A stretch of DNA of 64,000 nt from Microbacterium salitolerans (GTDB taxonomy: Bacteria; Actinomycetota; Actinomycetes; Actinomycetales; Microbacteriaceae). The stretch spans positions 124,001 to 188,000 of the forward strand of contig NZ_JAHKSH010000005.1 in assembly GCF_019720895.1 (NCBI RefSeq), read 5' to 3'. Numbering within the stretch: position 1 is the stretch's first letter; each line of letters starts with the position of its first letter. Position numbers and translations under genes: made by a program. The notes under the pieces were generated by a model that did not search any database, was not told where the DNA came from, and saw only the letters and a program-made list of their open reading frames with translations. Below, piece after piece: positions 53,096 to 61,758 of the stretch.

Positions 53096-54171
53096 CCCCG
53101 TCCCTCCTGACGTGCGGCGAACTCCTCGTTCAGCTGTCGGATGAGCGTCAGCTCGGCCTGGAAGTCGACATAGTGCGGCAGCTTGAGATGCTCGACGAAC
53201 CCCGTCGCCTGCACATTGTCGCTGTGCGCGATGACGAACTCCTCGTCCTGGGCGGGGCTCACCTCGCGCTCGCCGAACTCGTCCTTTCGCAGCGCGCGGT
53301 CGACGAGCGACATCGACATCGCCTTGCGCTCTGCCCGGCCGAACGCGAGGCCGTAGCCGCGCGTGAACTGCGGGGGCCGCTCCGCGGATCCGACGAACTG
53401 ATTGACCATCTGGCACTCCGTCACCTCGATGCGGCCGATCGGCACCTCGTGTCCGATCTCGGGAGCGTCGAAGACGACCTCGACCTCGCCGACGCGCACC
53501 TCGCCCACGAAGGGGTGCGTGTTGCCGAACCCCCGCTGCGTGGAGTACCCGAGCGACAGGAGGAAGCCCTCGTCGCCGCGTGCGAGAGCCTGCAGGCGCT
53601 CCGACCGCGTCATCGGGAACGTCGTGGGCTCGCGCGTGAGGTCGCCGGGATCCGGATCCTCCCACCCCTCCGCAGGATGGTCGGGCTCGATGAGCGCGCT
53701 GCGGCCGAGCAGATCGGTCACGCGCGGCATCGGCTCGTCGAGCTCGACGTCGGGCTCCGGCACCTCGGGCGTCGTCAGATCGTCCGCCAGCAGGCGGTGC
53801 GTGTAGTCGAAGGTCGCGCCGAGCTGCTGGCCGCCGGGGACGTCCTTGAACGTCGCCGAGACGCGCCGCTCGCTCGGAAGCCCCGCCGTGTCGAGGGGCG
53901 AGGTGACGCCGAACCGCGGGAGCGTCGTGCGATACGAGCGCAGCAGCGTGATGGCCTCGAGCACGTCGCCCTGCGCCTGCAGGAGCGCCTTCGCCGCGAG
54001 ATCCGGGTCGTAGAGGGATCCCTCGTTCATGACCCGGGCGACGAGCACGCCCATCTGGTCGCGCATCTGCTCGAAGGCGATGCGCTCGGCGCCCTCCCCC
54101 GCACCCCGCTTCGCGAGGAGCGCGTGGGCGTTCGCGATGGCCTTCTCGCCGCCCTTGACAGCCACGTACAT
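53092..54171 (-). CDS. phnI: C-P lyase core subunit PhnI
   Basis: A 359-residue subunit that displaces adenine from ATP with phosphonate in the presence of PhnGHL. MYVAVKGGEKAIANAHALL at the N-terminus, DQMGVLVARVMNEGSLYDPD and the C-terminal LPHYVDFQAELTLIRQLNEE are family segments. The ATG overlaps the phnH stop by one base. Confidence 0.95.
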   Translation of the reverse strand: MYVAVKGGEKAIANAHALLAKRGAGEGAERIAFEQMRDQMGVLVARVMNEGSLYDPDLAAKALLQAQGDVLEAITLLRSYRTTLPRFGVTSPLDTAGLPSERRVSATFKDVPGGQQLGATFDYTHRLLADDLTTPEVPEPDVELDEPMPRVTDLLGRSALIEPDHPAEGWEDPDPGDLTREPTTFPMTRSERLQALARGDEGFLLSLGYSTQRGFGNTHPFVGEVRVGEVEVVFDAPEIGHEVPIGRIEVTECQMVNQFVGSAERPPQFTRGYGLAFGRAERKAMSMSLVDRALRKDEFGEREVSPAQDEEFVIAHSDNVQATGFVEHLKLPHYVDFQAELTLIRQLNEEFAARQEGRG

Positions 54172-54788
54172 CAGGCGTCCCCCGTCTCACGCAGCACCGT
54201 CGTGCGCGGAAGCCCGCGCACGGCCCCCTGCTCGGCGAGCAGGAGGTCGACGCCCCGGGGGAACAGCGCGCCGTTCGCGCGCCACGCGCCGAGGAAGCCC
54301 CCGGGGAGGCCCGCGCCGTCCCACGCCGCGGATCCGCGGATGCCGGGACCCGTCGCGACGAGGGATCCCGTGGGCTTCGCCGCCGTCGCATCGACGATCA
54401 CGGTCGCCGACAGGTGCGGCTCCTCGTCGGATCCCGACGCGAGCGTCTCGAGAGCGGGGACGGCGGAGGGGCACGAGGCGACGCAGAACAGCGCGTCGCC
54501 CGCGGATTCGGTGAGGCGCGCGCCGGTGTGGAAGCGGATCCACGCCCCGACCTCGCCCGTCCTGCGCAGGGCGTCGTCGATCCAGACGGGCGTCTGCTCG
54601 TCGCACAGCGCCAGCACGATCGCGCCGGCCTCGGGCCCGAGCGGGGCGGGCGGCGTCACACGCGCGTCGACGCTCTGGCGCGTCGTGGGGCGGGCGAGGG
54701 CCTCGAGCGCCGCACGGAACACGCGCTGCGCGTCGTGGACGGGGGTGACGAAGCCCGGAGTGCGGATGGCTGACTGCGCGATGCTCAT
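54171..54788 (-). CDS. phnH: C-P lyase core subunit PhnH
   Basis: A 205-residue subunit of the PhnGHIJ complex with a PLP-transferase-like fold but no PLP. FVTPVHDAQRVFRAALEALARP at the N-terminus and GATGPGIRGS-like ATGPGIRGSAAWDGAGLP near residue 150 are typical. ATG at 54786-54788 overlaps the phnG stop. Confidence 0.94.
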   Translation of the reverse strand: MSIAQSAIRTPGFVTPVHDAQRVFRAALEALARPTTRQSVDARVTPPAPLGPEAGAIVLALCDEQTPVWIDDALRRTGEVGAWIRFHTGARLTESAGDALFCVASCPSAVPALETLASGSDEEPHLSATVIVDATAAKPTGSLVATGPGIRGSAAWDGAGLPGGFLGAWRANGALFPRGVDLLLAEQGAVRGLPRTTVLRETGDA

Positions 54789-55276
54789 TCGTCGTCCTCG
54801 TCGTCGGCGTCGTCGTTCTCGCGGGCGACCGTGAAGAAGTCCACGACCGTGCTGCGGGCGTCGGCGCGGCGCCGGCGGTCCCTCTCGGCCTGCGTCCGCT
54901 CGAGCGGCTCGATGACGTCGCTCAGCACGCGCTCGCGCTGAGCGGACCCGAGGATCCCGTCGAAGATCGCGGCGAGCGCCGCGTGCTCGGGGTGGCTGCC
55001 GAGAACGTAGGCGGTCCCGACCGCCTCGTCGCCGGCCCCGCGCACCGCGACGGTGGCGCGCGTGACGGTCGCCTCGCCCAGGTGGAACCTGTCTCCCGTC
55101 CCGCCCGTGCGCCCCTGCACCATGACGAGGCCCGCCTCCGGTCCGCGCAGGTACTCGACCTCGGGGCGATCGTCGCCCCACGCGCGCCACCGGTCGGCCA
55201 GCTCGGCCTCCGTCGCTCCCGCGAGCACCCGCGCCGTGCGCTGCCGCTCTGCGGGGATCCGCTCTGTCGTGTTCAT
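54785..55276 (-). CDS. phnG: C-P lyase core subunit PhnG
   Basis: A 163-residue subunit that begins the C-P lyase operon. PEVEYLRGPEAGLVMVQGRTGGTGDRF and GEATVTRATVAV are PhnG motifs. The C-terminus is unusually acidic (NDDADDEDDE). The ATG at 55274-55276 is chosen over an Arg-rich upstream extension, which would overlap the PHO box. The operon continues through phnN with overlapping genes throughout. Confidence 0.93.
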   Translation of the reverse strand: MNTTERIPAERQRTARVLAGATEAELADRWRAWGDDRPEVEYLRGPEAGLVMVQGRTGGTGDRFHLGEATVTRATVAVRGAGDEAVGTAYVLGSHPEHAALAAIFDGILGSAQRERVLSDVIEPLERTQAERDRRRRADARSTVVDFFTVARENDDADDEDDE

Positions 55277-55315
55277 GCCTCGAGCGTCGCGCCCGGAAGT
55301 GGATCGCGCCCGCCC

Positions 55316-55337
55316 CGTCCGTGAACGCGCGGTGAAC
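55316..55337 (-). promoter_or_regulatory. PHO box upstream of phnG
   Basis: On the minus strand GTTCACCGCGC (55337-55327) is followed directly by GTTCACGGACG (55326-55316). This is the two-unit, 11-base direct repeat bound by actinobacterial PhoP. It ends 39 bases before the phnG ATG. Confidence 0.8.
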
Positions 55338-55348
55338 CGGCGCGGAAA

Positions 55349-55392
55349 CCGCACACGACTTGTCGCGCACTTGTGCGACAAGTCGTGTGCGG
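55349..55392. terminator. 18-bp perfect hairpin between phnE and phnG
   Basis: Arm 55349-55366 (CCGCACACGACTTGTCGC) pairs perfectly with 55375-55392 around an eight-base loop, five bases past the phnE stop on the minus strand. It separates the transporter transcript from the C-P lyase operon. The inner 15-mer ACTTGTGCGACAAGT (55369-55383) recurs with one change before phnD, so part of it may also be an operator. Confidence 0.72.
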
Positions 55393-55397
55393 GCGCG

Positions 55398-57125
55398 TCA
55401 GATGACGGCGCGACGAACCCAGGCGCTGATCGCTTCGAGCGTCAGGACGACGGCGAGGATCATCAGGATGATGAACGTCACGACGTCGAACTGCAGGACG
55501 CGGCTCGCCTGCAGCAGGTAGAACCCGATGCCGCCCGCCCCCACGATGCCCAGCAGCGTCGCGGCGCGGATGTTGACGTCGAGCTGATACATGATGTGCG
55601 CCACGAACGCCGGCAGCACCTGACGCAGCGTCGCGGCGCCGTAGATCTGCAGGCGCGTCGCGCCGTTGGCTCGCACCGCGTCCTGCACGCGCACGTCGGT
55701 CTCCTCGAGCGAGTCGGCGACGAGCTTGCCGAGCAGGCCGATGGATCCGATGCCGAGCGCGAGCGCGCCGGGCACCGGGCCGAGCCCCATCATGACGATG
55801 AAGATGATCGCGAGGATCAGCTCGGGGAACGCGCGCACGACCACGATGAGCACGCGGAACGCCGTCGCCACGGCCGCGTTCGGCGCCACGTTGCGCGCCG
55901 CGAGCGAGCCGATCGGGATCGCGATGATGACGCCGATGAGCGTCGACGCGAGGCCGATCTGCACCGTGACGATCATGCCCGCGAGCAGCTCCTCCCAGAG
56001 ACCGCCGGATGACGGAGGGAAGAACAGCGCCACGGTCTGCGGGAGGTCGACGATGCCGACGACGAACGCGGCCGCGTCGATCTCGGCGCCGACGAGCGCC
56101 GCGGCTACGATGACGGCGGCCGCCGACAGTCCGAGGAAGCGGCGGATCCGGTCGCCGTCCCACTGCGGGGACGTGCGGATGGCGCCGTTCTTCGTGCGCT
56201 GCGGCGCGTGCGTCGCGTCCGGCTTCGTGACCCAGCCGTCCGACAGGCGGTCGAGCAGGCCGAGGAGCCCGCGACGGCGTCCGTTCGCACGACCGAGGAG
56301 CGCCGTGCGGATGCTGCCCGAGATGAGCTCGACGATGATGCAGAGCACGAGCACGACGAAGGCGAGCGCCATGCCGCGCTGGTAGTTCATCGTGTTGAGG
56401 GCGTCGGCGAGCGCCATGCCGAGACCGCCGACGCCGACGTATCCGAGCAGGACGGACGTGCGCAGGTTGATATCGAAGCGGTGTAGCGCCGTGGCGATGA
56501 TCTGCGGCAGGAGCGGCGGGATCACGCCCGACAGGATCTGCTGCCAGCGCGACGCCCCGGCGGCCCGCAGCGCCTCGACGGGGCCGCGGTCGAGCTCCTC
56601 GATCGCGTCGGCGTAGAGCTTTCCGACCATGCCGATCGAGTGCAGGCCCATGGCGAGGATCCCGGGCAGGGCACCCAGACCGAACATGCGGAAGAAGATG
56701 ATCGCGAGCACGAGATCCGGGATCGCGCGCAGCACGACGATCAGCGTGCGGCTCGCGCCCCCGAGCCACCGGTTCGGCGTCGTCGCCGACGCCGCGAAGA
56801 TCGCGATGGGGAGGCTCAGCGCAACGGACAGCGCCGTCGCGATCGTGACGATCGCGAGGGTCTGGAGGGTGAGCGAGACGAGCTCGCCGAGCGGCGGGAA
56901 GTCGAGCGGCAGCATGCGCGACAGGAAGTCGCCGGCGTTGTCCAGTCCGCTGGCGATCGTCGCGAACGAGATGTCGAGATCGATGAACGACCAGATCGAC
57001 GCGGCGAGCAGGCCGAGCATGACGACCCACACCGCGACCGTCCGCGCGGCGGGTGCCGGGCGCTTCGGAACGGGCAGCCCCTGATGCGCGCGCGGCTCCT
57101 GATCGACGGGGACGGTCGTCGTCAC
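55398..57125 (-). CDS. phnE: Phosphonate ABC transporter permease, fused double PhnE
   Basis: A 575-residue protein made of two complete PhnE permease domains in tandem. The first has EALRAAGASRWQQI and LLGYVGVGGLGMAL; the second has DAVRANGATRLQIYG and LLGIVGAGGIGFYL. A charged cytosolic linker (about residues 278-325) joins them. Most bacteria use one PhnE as a homodimer or two separate genes. Its ATG overlaps the phnC stop. Confidence 0.93.
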   Translation of the reverse strand: MTTTVPVDQEPRAHQGLPVPKRPAPAARTVAVWVVMLGLLAASIWSFIDLDISFATIASGLDNAGDFLSRMLPLDFPPLGELVSLTLQTLAIVTIATALSVALSLPIAIFAASATTPNRWLGGASRTLIVVLRAIPDLVLAIIFFRMFGLGALPGILAMGLHSIGMVGKLYADAIEELDRGPVEALRAAGASRWQQILSGVIPPLLPQIIATALHRFDINLRTSVLLGYVGVGGLGMALADALNTMNYQRGMALAFVVLVLCIIVELISGSIRTALLGRANGRRRGLLGLLDRLSDGWVTKPDATHAPQRTKNGAIRTSPQWDGDRIRRFLGLSAAAVIVAAALVGAEIDAAAFVVGIVDLPQTVALFFPPSSGGLWEELLAGMIVTVQIGLASTLIGVIIAIPIGSLAARNVAPNAAVATAFRVLIVVVRAFPELILAIIFIVMMGLGPVPGALALGIGSIGLLGKLVADSLEETDVRVQDAVRANGATRLQIYGAATLRQVLPAFVAHIMYQLDVNIRAATLLGIVGAGGIGFYLLQASRVLQFDVVTFIILMILAVVLTLEAISAWVRRAVI

Positions 57126-57979
57126 GAGCGGGCCCCGACGGTCGCGTCCGCGTCGACCGCCTCCGGAGCCGAGACCGCGTGATAGATCTCGAAGACGTCC
57201 TCGCTGCTGAGGGCGTCGACGGCGCGGTCGAGCACGACGCGGCCGGCCTGGAGACCCGTGATCCGGTTCCCGAATTCCATGGCCAGCTCGACCTGGTGCA
57301 GGCTGCAGATGACCGTGAGCCCGAGGTCGGTCGAGATCTCGCGCAGAAGCTCCATGACGCCGGCCGACGACACGGGATCGAGCGACGCGACGGGCTCGTC
57401 GGCGAGCAGGACGACGGGCTCCTGGATCAGCGCGCGGGCGATCGCGACGCGCTGCTGCTGACCGCCCGAGAGCGTGTCGGCGCGCTGGAAGGCCTTGTCG
57501 GCGAGGCCGACGCGCGCGAGGTGCGCCATGGCCTGCTCCTTCACCGTCCGGGGGTAGCTGAACAGACCCAGTCGGGGGCCGCGCATCGCGCCGAGCCGAC
57601 CGGTGCAGACGTTCTCGAGCACCGACATGGAACCGACCAGGTGGAAGTGCTGGAAGATCATGCCGACGCGCGAACGGAGGATCCGCAGGTCGTGCTGGCT
57701 CGCGCTGTGCACGGGCACTCCGAGCGTGTGGATCTGTCCGGAGCTGGGCATCTGCAGGCCGTTGACGTGGCGCAGCAGCGTCGACTTGCCCGAGCCCGAC
57801 AGGCCGAGGAGGACGTTGATCTCGCCGGGAGTGAAGTCGACCGTCACGTCATCGAGGGCCGTCACCTGGCCGAAGCGCTTCGTGACGCCGGACATGCGCA
57901 CGGCGTCCTTCACCTGGTCGGGGGTCAGCTCGGGGATGCCCGACGTGATCGCCGGTCGGATGTCTGCGACGTTCGCCAT
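57122..57979 (-). CDS. phnC: Phosphonate ABC transporter ATPase
   Basis: A 285-residue ATPase of the phosphonate importer. Walker A is LGLSGSGKSTLLRHVNG, the signature LSGGQQQRVAIARAL, Walker B VLLADEPVASLDP and the H-loop VICSLHQ. VGMIFQHFHLVGSMSVLENV is typical of PhnC. It follows phnD by 80 bases and overlaps phnE by four. Confidence 0.95.
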   Translation of the reverse strand: MANVADIRPAITSGIPELTPDQVKDAVRMSGVTKRFGQVTALDDVTVDFTPGEINVLLGLSGSGKSTLLRHVNGLQMPSSGQIHTLGVPVHSASQHDLRILRSRVGMIFQHFHLVGSMSVLENVCTGRLGAMRGPRLGLFSYPRTVKEQAMAHLARVGLADKAFQRADTLSGGQQQRVAIARALIQEPVVLLADEPVASLDPVSSAGVMELLREISTDLGLTVICSLHQVELAMEFGNRITGLQAGRVVLDRAVDALSSEDVFEIYHAVSAPEAVDADATVGARS

Positions 57980-58059
57980 TGTCTGCTCCTCATGTTCCGT
58001 TCACGTGCGCAGCGGGCGGGGATCCGTGAGGATGCCCCGCCCGCGGCAGGCTGCGTTCG

Positions 58060-59019
58060 TCAGGCGACGCAGGACTCCGACTGCGTCGTCTCGCAGACGG
58101 CGCGGATGCCGTCGTAGAGCGAGTCCTCGACTGCGACGAAGCCGTACTCCGACTCCTCGGGCATGGGGCAGTCCTCGGCACTTCCGCAGATGCCCGACTC
58201 GATGAGCGCGGGGACGTTCAGCTCCTCCGTGAAGATGCGGAGCAGCTCGTCCTGCAGGTCCTGCGGGAGCGCGTCGTTCGACACGTAGGGGCTGCCGGGG
58301 ATGACCTCGGACTCCCAGACGATCTCGACCGCGCCGTCGTCCATCTGGCCCGAGTCGACGAGCGTCTCGGTGACCATCGTGTCGTAGGCGAAGCCCGCGT
58401 CGCACGTGCCGTCGGCGACCGAGAGGGCCGACGCGTCGTGACTGCCGGCCATGACCTGCTCGACGCCCTCCTCGGGATCGATTCCGGCTTCGAGGAGGCC
58501 AGCCGACGGGAAGAGGAAGCCCGACGTCGACGTCGGGTCGACGAAGCAGACCGTCTTGTCGGCGAAGCCCTCGATCGAGTCGATGCCGCTGTCGGGGTTC
58601 ACGACGCCGTAGGACTGGTAGCCCGGCTCCATCTCGGGGTCGTCGACGACCGCGCCGAGCGGCGTGACCTCGACGCCGCTGTCGACGGCGACCGCGTACG
58701 AGAACGGGCCGAGGCCCGCGATATCGGCCTGCCCGGCCCGGAGCGCCTCGATGACGCCCGCGTAGCTCGTCGCCTCCTGGATCTCGACCTCGAGGTCGAG
58801 CTCGTTCTCGAGCGCCTCGATGATCTTGCCCTGCTGCTGGGCGATCGTCGTCGAGGACTCGGCGGGGATCACCGCGAACGAGAGCGACTCGGGCCAGTCG
58901 GCGCCGGCCTCTCCGCCGGTGGTCTCGTCGGCGGACGTTCCGGAGCAGCCCGCGAGGGCGATGAGGCCCGCCGCGGCGACCGCGGCGAACGAGGCACGCT
59001 TCGTGCGCGTGGAGATCAT
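58060..59019 (-). CDS. phnD: Phosphonate-binding lipoprotein
   Basis: A 319-residue lipoprotein (lipobox LAGC near residue 25) of the phosphate/phosphite/phosphonate-binding family. FAVIPAESSTTIAQQQGKII, TSYAGVIEALRAGQADIAGLGPFSYA and FVDPTSTSGFLFP line the ligand pocket. It captures phosphonates for PhnCE. The ATG at 59017-59019 is used with GGAAGA upstream; the longer frame lacks a signal-like start. Confidence 0.93.
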   Translation of the reverse strand: MISTRTKRASFAAVAAAGLIALAGCSGTSADETTGGEAGADWPESLSFAVIPAESSTTIAQQQGKIIEALENELDLEVEIQEATSYAGVIEALRAGQADIAGLGPFSYAVAVDSGVEVTPLGAVVDDPEMEPGYQSYGVVNPDSGIDSIEGFADKTVCFVDPTSTSGFLFPSAGLLEAGIDPEEGVEQVMAGSHDASALSVADGTCDAGFAYDTMVTETLVDSGQMDDGAVEIVWESEVIPGSPYVSNDALPQDLQDELLRIFTEELNVPALIESGICGSAEDCPMPEESEYGFVAVEDSLYDGIRAVCETTQSESCVA

Positions 59020-59151
59020 GTGTCTTCCGTCCTGATGTGTTCGGGTGCATGCCGGAGGGATCCGGCGCGGGGACGGGTACACCGTGCGGGTGCCGTCTGG
59101 CGGGTTCCCCACCCGGTGGCCAACGCCCGGGATCCCGCAGGTGAACAGTCC

Positions 59152-59173
59152 GGCAACTTGGGCGACAAGTGCC
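59152..59173. promoter_or_regulatory. Inverted repeat between phnF and phnD
   Basis: GGCAACTTG (59152-59160) and CAAGTGCC (59166-59173) form an imperfect palindrome nine bases from the phnF stop. It contains ACTTGGGCGACAAGT, which differs in one base from the core of the hairpin before phnG. It may be a terminator for phnF, a PhnF operator for phnD, or both. A single good PHO unit (GTTCACCTGCG, minus strand, 59146-59136) lies just downstream. Confidence 0.5.
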
Positions 59174-59182
59174 GGGACGACG

Positions 59183-59887
59183 TCACCGCTCGCCGAACTG
59201 GATGACGACGCGCACTCTGTCCTGCCGGAGCCACGACCGGCTGAACATCAGCGCGGCTCCGCCGGCGCCGTCGCGCGTGAGGGTTTCGAGGCACCAGGTC
59301 GGCGTGGTCTCGCGCGTCTCGAGCCGGGCGGCCATGTCGGCGGGCGCGAAGTCGGTCGCCACCCGCGACCAGGCCCGCACCGGATCCCGCCTCGTCCCCC
59401 GCAGCACCTCGGCGAGGGACTCGATCGCGCGCAGGCTCACGTCGACGTTGTCGAGCACGCCCGGAGCGATCCACTCCTCCGCGCACGTCGCGATCTGGTC
59501 GTCGATGTAGGCGAGGCGAACGAGACGCGTGCACGGCGACCCCGCGTCCAGGTCGAGGAATTCCGCGATGTCGGCGGGCGCCTCGCGCTCGACGGCATCG
59601 ATGAGGAACGTGCGCGGCACGCCGCCCGCTCGCTCGACGGTGCGGTGCAGCGAGGGCGCGCCCTCGGGCGAGACGAGGTAGTCGATGCGGCGGTTCACGA
59701 ACGTGCCGGCGCCCTGAGCACGGCGGACGAGGAAGCGCGCCTCGAGCAGCTCGATCGCGCGGCGAACCCTCGTGCGCGTCGCCCCGAAGCGGCGCATGAG
59801 GGCGTGCTCACTGGGGAGCCGGTCCCCCGGCGCCGAACCGGCGATCTCGCTCTCGAGACTGTCGGCGATCTGCTGCACGGGGCCCAT
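59183..59887 (-). CDS. phnF: GntR/HutC-family regulator of phosphonate genes
   Basis: A 234-residue regulator. The winged helix-turn-helix is at about residues 5-70 (LPSEHALMRRFGATRTRVRRAIELLEA), followed by a UTRA effector domain ending RSWLRQDRVRVVIQFGER. PhnF proteins repress phosphonate uptake or use until an inducer or low phosphate is sensed. It lies between the transporter genes and the divergent oxidoreductase. ATG at 59885-59887. Confidence 0.88.
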   Translation of the reverse strand: MGPVQQIADSLESEIAGSAPGDRLPSEHALMRRFGATRTRVRRAIELLEARFLVRRAQGAGTFVNRRIDYLVSPEGAPSLHRTVERAGGVPRTFLIDAVEREAPADIAEFLDLDAGSPCTRLVRLAYIDDQIATCAEEWIAPGVLDNVDVSLRAIESLAEVLRGTRRDPVRAWSRVATDFAPADMAARLETRETTPTWCLETLTRDGAGGAALMFSRSWLRQDRVRVVIQFGER

Positions 59888-59927
59888 CGCCCGCACGCTA
59901 GGAGCGCTTCGTGAACACCTGTCGGAC

Positions 59928-59949
59928 GGTGGGTGACAGGGAGGTGAAG
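59928..59949 (-). promoter_or_regulatory. PHO box upstream of phnF
   Basis: On the minus strand CTTCACCTCCC (59949-59939) is followed by TGTCACCCACC (59938-59928), an 11-base-phased PhoP repeat. A further GTTCAC on the same helical phase occurs two units on, at 59916-59911. The box ends 40 bases before the phnF ATG and also lies in the promoter region of the divergent oxidoreductase. Confidence 0.7.
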
Positions 59950-59989
59950 TGGCCGGGGTCCGGCATTTCGGCATGCGTACGGTGGCCGG

Positions 59990-61081
59990 GTGAACGAAAC
60001 GTACGATGTCGCCGTCGTCGGTGCCGGCATCGTCGGCCTCGCCCATGCCGCCGCCGCGCATGCCCGCGGACTGCGCACGGTCGTCGTCGACCGTGCCGAC
60101 CGGATCAGCGGATCCACCGCGCGCAACTTCGGGCACATCGGCACGACGATGCAGGCGGGCGAGGCCGGCGAGTATGCGCGGCGATCGCGCGAGCTCTACC
60201 TCGAATACGCGCCCCGGGCAGGGTTCTGGCTGGCGCGCCGAGGAACGCTCATGGTCGCGACCGCCGAGGACGAGATGCAGATGCTGCGCGAGATCGGCGA
60301 CGGCCGGCTCCTGAGTGAACGCGAGGTGACGGATCTCGCCCCGGTCGCGGGGGCGGTGGGCGGCGCGCTCCTCAAGGACGACATGCAGGTGAACCCCCGC
60401 GAGGCGGCCGCGACCTTCGCGGCGTGGCTCGCAGGCGAGGGTGTCGCGTTCCGGTGGCGCACGAGCGCCCTCGGCGCCGAGGCCGGCGTCCTGCACACGG
60501 CACGCGGGGAGGTCCGCGCGGAGAACGTCGTGTTCTGCGTCAACTACGACATCGACCACGTGCTGCCCGACGTCGCGGAGCGGCACGGGGTCGAACGGTG
60601 CGTGCTCGACATGATGCTCGCCAGCGGGATCGGTCTCGAGTTCCCCGTGCTCACCGGATCCTCGATGCTGCGCTACTCGGCGTTCCAGCAGACGCCGACG
60701 CACACGGAGCTCCTCGCGCGCTTCCGGCGCGAGCGTCCCGACATGATCGACTTCGACGTCAACCAGATGTACACGGAGGCGCCCGGAACAGGGCTGTTCC
60801 TCGGCGACACCCACCGCACGGAGCCGACGGCGGTGCCGTTCCAGGACGAGCGCGCCTTCGACCTGCTCACGCGCGAGGCACGACGCCTCTTCGGCCTCAC
60901 CCACATCGACGTGCGCCAGCGCTGGCAGGGCATCTACGCGAAGGCGCCGGCGGATTTCCTGCGCGAGCACGTCGCGGACGGCATCTGGGCGTCGTCCGTC
61001 ACGACGGGCATCGGCATGACGACGGGCCTCGGGCTCGGCGAATCGGTCATCGACCAGATCTACGGAAGCGGACGAGAATGA
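59990..61081 (+). CDS. FAD-dependent oxidoreductase of phosphonate clusters (TIGR03364-like)
   Basis: A 363-residue DadA/glycine-oxidase-fold flavoprotein. The dinucleotide fold is DVAVVGAGIVGLAHAAAAH at the N-terminus, followed by GSTARNFGHIGTT; the C-terminal FAD segment is GIGMTTGLGLGES. Members of this group sit beside phosphonatase-like genes. The likely job is oxidative removal of the amino group of a 2-aminoethylphosphonate-type substrate to phosphonoacetaldehyde. That role is inferred from context. Its stop overlaps the next ATG (ATGA). Confidence 0.85.
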   Translation: MNETYDVAVVGAGIVGLAHAAAAHARGLRTVVVDRADRISGSTARNFGHIGTTMQAGEAGEYARRSRELYLEYAPRAGFWLARRGTLMVATAEDEMQMLREIGDGRLLSEREVTDLAPVAGAVGGALLKDDMQVNPREAAATFAAWLAGEGVAFRWRTSALGAEAGVLHTARGEVRAENVVFCVNYDIDHVLPDVAERHGVERCVLDMMLASGIGLEFPVLTGSSMLRYSAFQQTPTHTELLARFRRERPDMIDFDVNQMYTEAPGTGLFLGDTHRTEPTAVPFQDERAFDLLTREARRLFGLTHIDVRQRWQGIYAKAPADFLREHVADGIWASSVTTGIGMTTGLGLGESVIDQIYGSGRE

Positions 61082-61743
61082 GCATCTCCCTGGTGTGCCT
61101 CGACATGGCGGGCACGACGGTTCAGGACGACGGAGCGGTCATGAGCGCGTTCGCGCGCGCCATGGACGACATCGGCATCGCGGAGGGCACTCCGGAGCGC
61201 GCGGAGGCGACGCAGTACACGATCGACACCATGGGCCAGTCGAAGATCGACGTCTTCCGCGCCATCACGGGATCCGACGCGCGCGCCCACGCGGCGAACG
61301 CCGCCTTCGAGGCCGCGTATCTCGACCTGATCCGGGGTGGCGCCGCCAGCCCGCTGCCTGACGCGGAGGAGACGATCCGCTCCCTGCAGGAGGAGGGGAT
61401 CCGCGTCGCGCTCACGACCGGGTTCTCTCCGATCACGCGGGACGCGCTGCTCGAGGCGCTCGACTGGACGCGCCTGCCCGACGCGGTGTTCTCGCCGGCC
61501 GATGCCGGTCGCGGACGGCCCTTCCCGAACATGAACCTGCACGCCATGCTGCGCCTCGGCATCGACGACGTGCGCGAGATCGCGGTCGCGGGCGACACCG
61601 CGTCCGACATCCTCGCGGGGCGTCGCGCCGGCGCCTCGATCGTCGTGGGCGTGCGCACCGGCACCCACGGCGACGACGAGTTCCAGGACGCGCGGGCGAC
61701 CCACGTGCGCGACTCGGTGGCGGATCTGCCGGCGCTTCTGTAG
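61078..61743 (+). CDS. Phosphonatase-like HAD hydrolase (PhnX-like)
   Basis: A 221-residue HAD enzyme predicted to cleave phosphonoacetaldehyde to acetaldehyde and phosphate. The nucleophile motif is LDMAGTT (usually DWAGTT in PhnX). Lys56 in TMGQSKIDVFRAI aligns with the Schiff-base Lys53 of Bacillus PhnX (GLLKIDHVRAL). TTGFSP, GRGRPFP and GDTASDILAGRRAG follow the PhnX order. It is coupled to the oxidoreductase by an ATGA overlap. Confidence 0.88.
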   Translation: MSISLVCLDMAGTTVQDDGAVMSAFARAMDDIGIAEGTPERAEATQYTIDTMGQSKIDVFRAITGSDARAHAANAAFEAAYLDLIRGGAASPLPDAEETIRSLQEEGIRVALTTGFSPITRDALLEALDWTRLPDAVFSPADAGRGRPFPNMNLHAMLRLGIDDVREIAVAGDTASDILAGRRAGASIVVGVRTGTHGDDEFQDARATHVRDSVADLPALL

Positions 61744-61758
61744 ACCGCCCGCGCGGAC

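Noticed and set aside
55349-55392. The phnE-phnG palindrome as the end of an insertion element.
   Set aside because: It is a single closed hairpin with no flanking direct repeats and no transposase gene.
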